Both the position numbers and the translations under genes were made by a program. From an uncultured bacterium (lineage in GTDB: Bacteria > Bacillota > Clostridia > Lachnospirales > Lachnospiraceae), in the NCBI GenBank assembly GCA_948467735.1, contig CAOKFN010000021.1:1-64000 (forward strand): 64,000 bases of DNA, given 5' to 3'. This document shows, piece after piece, positions 61,179-64,000 of the stretch. The notes beneath the pieces are model-generated. The model did no database searches, was not told where the DNA came from, and was given only the letters and a program-made list of their open reading frames with translations. Within the stretch, counting starts at the first letter, position 1. Each line of letters begins with the position of its first letter.

Positions 61179-61625
61179 ATGACGAAACAGGATTTTTTGG
61201 AAGGACTGCGCGGCGCGCTGAGCGGCAGGGCGGCTTCGGGAACGATTGCAGAGAACCTTCGCTACTATGAAGACTATATTAATACGGAAGTCCGTAAAGG
61301 GAAAAGAGAGGAAGAAGTGCTTGCCGCTTTGGGAGATCCCAGACTGCTTGCAAGGACAATCATAGAGACAAAAGGCGCAAAAGAGACAGAATATGCGCAG
61401 AACCACAGGGGACGGGGCAATGACCGGCACGGCGGGCAGGGCGGACGTCCGGGGGCGAATATATTTTCCAGAGTGCCGGCATTGATATGGCTGATAGTGG
61501 TTATATTGATTGTGATTCTGATATTGAGCGCCATATTCTCCGTGATAGCAGCCATCCTGCCGGTGGTTCTGCCTATTCTGCTGGTGCTCCTGCTGGTCAA
61601 GGTATTCCGGGACTGGGTGCATTGA
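61179..61625 (+). CDS. DUF1700-like membrane protein
   Basis: ATG 61179 is chosen (GAATGGAG upstream). The 148-residue protein opens MTKQDFLEGLRGALSGRAAS and the helical hairpin with YYEDYINTEVRKGKREEEVL and ALGDPRLLARTII, the hallmark of the DUF1700/HAAS-type domain. A Gly/Arg-rich linker and two hydrophobic segments (ALIWLIVVILIVILILSAIF, VVLPILLVLLLVKVF) follow. Such proteins are often partners of PadR-like regulators or involved in envelope sensing; no PadR gene is adjacent here. Confidence 0.85.
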   Translation: MTKQDFLEGLRGALSGRAASGTIAENLRYYEDYINTEVRKGKREEEVLAALGDPRLLARTIIETKGAKETEYAQNHRGRGNDRHGGQGGRPGANIFSRVPALIWLIVVILIVILILSAIFSVIAAILPVVLPILLVLLLVKVFRDWVH

Positions 61626-61643
61626 GGCGGGCAGGGAATAAAA

Positions 61644-61673
61644 ATGAGCCATTGGAGGGAACCAATGGCTCAT
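61644..61673 (+). terminator. Hairpin after the DUF1700-like gene
   Basis: ATGAGCCATTGG (61644-61655) pairs with CCAATGGCTCAT (61662-61673) around AGGGAA, 18 nt after the stop. Only a short TTT follows, so termination may be partial. Confidence 0.65.
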
Positions 61674-61890
61674 TTGAGGGGAGTATAAATATATAAAGGG
61701 GGTAAACAGACGATGAAGGATATCTGTTTACAATCTCATTATAATACCAATATATCAAAAAATCAATATAATAATAGTACCAAAGTACTAAAAAACTTTG
61801 ACATATTTTTTGTGCGTTTTTCCCATACTAGTCCTGTAACCGATAACCAAATAAAATTGCCGCCAAGGCGGCAGGATGTGAGGGAAAAAA

Positions 61891-62052
61891 ATGGACAACA
61901 ATAATAAGTACAACAACAGCACAAATAATTCTGAGAACTGCAAGGACAGCACCCAGAACAGCCAGAACAACAATCAGAACCAGAACAATAACCAGAACAA
62001 GAACAACCAGAACAACAGCCAGAACAAGAACAACCAGAACAAGAATTTCTAA
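61891..62052 (+). CDS. 53-residue Asn/Gln-rich small protein
   Basis: ATG 61891 follows GAGGG with suitable spacing; the frame ends at TAA 62052. After MDNNNKYNNSTNNSENCKDS the product is almost entirely Asn, Gln, Lys and Ser, in repeats of a NQNKNN/NSQNKNNQNK kind. Similar short Asn/Gln-rich proteins occur in sporulating Clostridia, which makes a spore or coat role conceivable, but that is inference. A terminator-like hairpin follows, as expected for a stand-alone gene. Confidence 0.65.
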   Translation: MDNNNKYNNSTNNSENCKDSTQNSQNNNQNQNNNQNKNNQNNSQNKNNQNKNF

Positions 62053-62064
62053 GAGGTTCCGGGC

Positions 62065-62099
62065 ACAGGGGCACTGCCAAGACAGCAGCGCCCCTGTTT
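62065..62099 (+). terminator. Terminator after the Asn/Gln-rich gene
   Basis: ACAGGGGC (62065-62072) pairs with GCCCCTGT (62090-62097), with an inner ACTG/CAGC-type extension, followed by a short T run. Confidence 0.65.
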
Positions 62100-62274
62100 G
62101 TATGATTGTTTTTGCGGTGAGGGCGTCGGGACAGGGTTATTGTTCCGGGAGCGGCAGTTAAAAAACGGGAAACTCAAAGAACGGTGTATTTTCTTTTTAT
62201 TACATATGGTATATAATGGAGACGGTAGGATAATTTACCGGACGGATCATTTGTCATAGTAGAAAGGTGGTATT

Positions 62275-64000
62275 ATGAAAAAGGTATTTTATATCATGTC
62301 CCTGCTCCTATGCTGCGGGATTCTGGCAGCCTGCGGGAAGCAGGAAGAAGAGAAGCAGGAAGGGCAGGGCGTATATGTGGACGTCTCAGCCGAGACGAAT
62401 ACGGTGCTCAGCAGGGAGGGCGGCGGCTCTGTGGCCGGGATGAAGTACCGTCAAGGGGAAGTGATGCAGCTCTTGGTAAGCAACACAAGCAAAGGGGTGA
62501 AAGTCTACCTTTATCAACAGGACGAAGAGAAACAGGATGGAAAAGAGGAGCTTTTGTTGGAAAACCTGCCGTCGGAATATAGTGCTTCGGACTGGTTCAT
62601 GGATGCGGCAGGGGATTTATACTGCTGGTGGCGGGAGGGCAGCCTTGTGAAGCTGGATTCTTCGGGCCGGAAGCTTTTCGAGACGCCGCTGTCGGACTTT
62701 AACGCCAGCACGGTAGAGGGGATGTGTCAGCTTGCGGACGGCCGGATTTTCATTACATATATGGAAGGAAACATGGGGAGCGGTTATACGCTGGCAGAGG
62801 TAAAAGCCGATTCGGGGAAGGTATCCAAATCAAGCACGGTAAGGTTTGACAGCTTCGGATATATTGCGGCGGGGGAAGAGGGACTGCTGTACTTGGACGA
62901 GGCGGGCGTCTATGAGATCGATTTGGAAAAAGGGACGAAGACAGCGATCCTTTCGCTGAAAGGGACGTCATACAGCTTGGAAAAAACCCCCAAGATCCGA
63001 GATTTCAGGATGCTGGAGGACGGAAGCGTGGAAATCCTGCGGTGTGATCGGAACGGCCGAAAGGGGATCGCCGAAAAAGTGCAGCAGAAGGAGGAAACCA
63101 CTGAGAAAGTAATTTTGACATTTAGATGCAGGAGTGTCACGGATAAGTGGCTGAAAGCATGGATTCAGGAGTTCAACCGGCGCAGCGGTGAGTATCGGGT
63201 GGTGCTGGACGAGCTTCCGAAGGGAGGAGATAGAGAGGATTTTGCCAGACAGACCAGCATTGAGATGGCGGCGGGGAAGGGTCCGGACATTATCTATGGG
63301 GATGTGCTGGGGGATTATGCCTATGGCGCCATTCAGAAGGGGGCGCTGGCGGATCTGGCGCCCTATATGAAGGCTTCCGGAATTCGGGAGGAGGATTATT
63401 TTCCGGCGGCATTGGACTGTTGGAGGGACGGCGGCGGGATATACGGAGTACTTTTGGAGATGTCAGTGGAGAGTTACCGGATTGACGAGCGTGTGCTGGG
63501 AGGAAGGGAGGAGCCGGATATCCATAAGCTGACGGATTCCCTGCTGGCATGGGAGGGGGATAATATATTTGTGGAGTACAGCAATCCTTACAACCTAGTG
63601 GGCAATGGCAGGGGCGATGATTCCGAAGATATCCTGAGGTGCCTGCTGTGCGGATCGGAGAACCTGTGGGGAATGTTGGATTGGAAGACGGGGAAATGCG
63701 ACTTTAGCGGGGAACTGTTTGGAAAGCTGCTGGAAGTATCGAAACGGTATGGGTATGACGAAAGGCGGATCCGCCCGGGGGTGGCAGAGATAAGGAGCGA
63801 CGATATAATAAAATTTGACACGGCCGCGGTTTTGGAGGCGGAAGGAATGGTGACGGCGGGCGGGCTGTTTGACGACGGGTGCCATCCGGTGATTAGCGAT
63901 ACATATAATCAGGTCGTCATATCGGTCAACGCCAATTCCGCTCATGTGGATGGGGCGTGGGAGCTGATTTGTTTTCTGCTGGGGGAGGAAGCGCAGTCGG
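62275..64000 (+). CDS. Solute-binding lipoprotein with propeller-like N-terminal extension (3' end cut)
   Basis: ATG 62275 follows AGAAAGGTGG; a TATAAT box lies at 62212-62217 without a clear -35. The frame is open to the window end (575 codons). A lipobox LAAC gives the modified Cys near residue 20. Residues ~25-275 contain repeated beta motifs (DAAGDLYCWWREGSLVKLDS, LADGRIFITYME, EGLLYLDEAGVYEIDLEKG) that look like propeller blades. From about residue 282 (VILTFRCRSVTDKWLKAWIQ) a family-1 extracellular solute-binding domain begins, with MAAGKGPDIIYGD and GAIQKGALADLAPYMKA. The ligand is probably a sugar or oligosaccharide; the transport partners lie beyond the window. Confidence 0.85.
   Translation, partial: MKKVFYIMSLLLCCGILAACGKQEEEKQEGQGVYVDVSAETNTVLSREGGGSVAGMKYRQGEVMQLLVSNTSKGVKVYLYQQDEEKQDGKEELLLENLPSEYSASDWFMDAAGDLYCWWREGSLVKLDSSGRKLFETPLSDFNASTVEGMCQLADGRIFITYMEGNMGSGYTLAEVKADSGKVSKSSTVRFDSFGYIAAGEEGLLYLDEAGVYEIDLEKGTKTAILSLKGTSYSLEKTPKIRDFRMLEDGSVEILRCDRNGRKGIAEKVQQKEETTEKVILTFRCRSVTDKWLKAWIQEFNRRSGEYRVVLDELPKGGDREDFARQTSIEMAAGKGPDIIYGDVLGDYAYGAIQKGALADLAPYMKASGIREEDYFPAALDCWRDGGGIYGVLLEMSVESYRIDERVLGGREEPDIHKLTDSLLAWEGDNIFVEYSNPYNLVGNGRGDDSEDILRCLLCGSENLWGMLDWKTGKCDFSGELFGKLLEVSKRYGYDERRIRPGVAEIRSDDIIKFDTAAVLEAEGMVTAGGLFDDGCHPVISDTYNQVVISVNANSAHVDGAWELICFLLGEEAQS

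Noticed and set aside
61713..61904. 63-codon frame after a GGGGG sequence, MKDICLQSHYNTNISKNQYN...
   Set aside because: Overlaps the start of the Asn/Gln-rich gene, has AT-rich non-coding composition and no recognisable protein pattern.

Overview
The window looks like a chromosomal segment of a spore-forming member of the Firmicutes, most likely a Lachnospiraceae-type gut Clostridium. The support is a complete spoIIA operon (spoIIAA-spoIIAB-sigF), a T-box leader in front of valS, strong AGGAGG ribosome sites with 17-bp spaced -35/-10 promoters, ECF sigma/anti-sigma pairs, a galacturonate pathway cluster and several small families typical of that group (DUF1700-like, DUF6171-like, small Asn/Gln-rich protein). 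No organism name can be fixed from the sequence alone.

Layout. 1-1.9 kb: an IS200/IS605-type element (truncated tnpA, complete tnpB, right end with the omega-RNA hairpin) that interrupts an unrecognised gene. 2-5.3 kb: AraC-type regulator, a decayed gene, an SLC13/ArsB-like transporter, an AAA ATPase. 5.4-9.5 kb: SigV-RsiV lysozyme-type ECF system, closely followed by a three-gene cluster of a Cys-motif protein, a radical SAM enzyme and an ATP-grasp enzyme. 9.6-10.4 kb: AT-rich XRE regulator and a small DUF6809-like protein. 10.7-17 kb: carB, nagA, a GC-rich tandem repeat, an immunity-like protein, an AAC(6')-like acetyltransferase and a small acidic protein. 17.2-24.4 kb: AraC/GyrI regulator, then the galacturonate/glucuronate regulon with lacI-uxaC facing uxaB-uxaA and palindromic operators in both promoters. 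24.4-30.2 kb: small membrane peptide, YoaP-like protein, chemoreceptor, AEC transporter. 30.5-37.2 kb: YyaL-like protein, XRE/TPR regulator, ABC exporter, GT-C membrane protein. 37.2-46 kb: a large secreted transglutaminase-like protein with six diverged C-terminal repeats, a DUF1703-type ATPase/nuclease, small hypotheticals, and a second ECF sigma/membrane partner pair. 46-49 kb: valS with promoter and T-box. 49.5-55 kb: zinc-ribbon/TPR protein with a coupled 51-aa protein, spoIIA operon, GH25 protein, DEDDh exonuclease. 55.3-60.4 kb: tRNA-Arg and a polyamine ABC operon in which PotA carries a large insertion and PotC is fused to PotD. 60.4-64 kb: small conserved proteins and a solute-binding lipoprotein running off the end.

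How they work together. UxaC isomerises hexuronates, UxaB reduces tagaturonate and UxaA dehydrates altronate toward KDG, under a divergent LacI-type repressor with matching 14-bp palindromes. SpoIIAA/AB/SigF form the partner-switching module of forespore sigma F. SigV-RsiV should sense lysozyme and may also drive the radical SAM/ATP-grasp cluster, because no terminator is visible in the short gap between them; that is the most interesting candidate for an undescribed system here. Other notable novelty is in protein architecture (repeat protein at 37.2 kb, PotA insertion, propeller-like extension of the last lipoprotein) and in small unannotatable-by-length genes.
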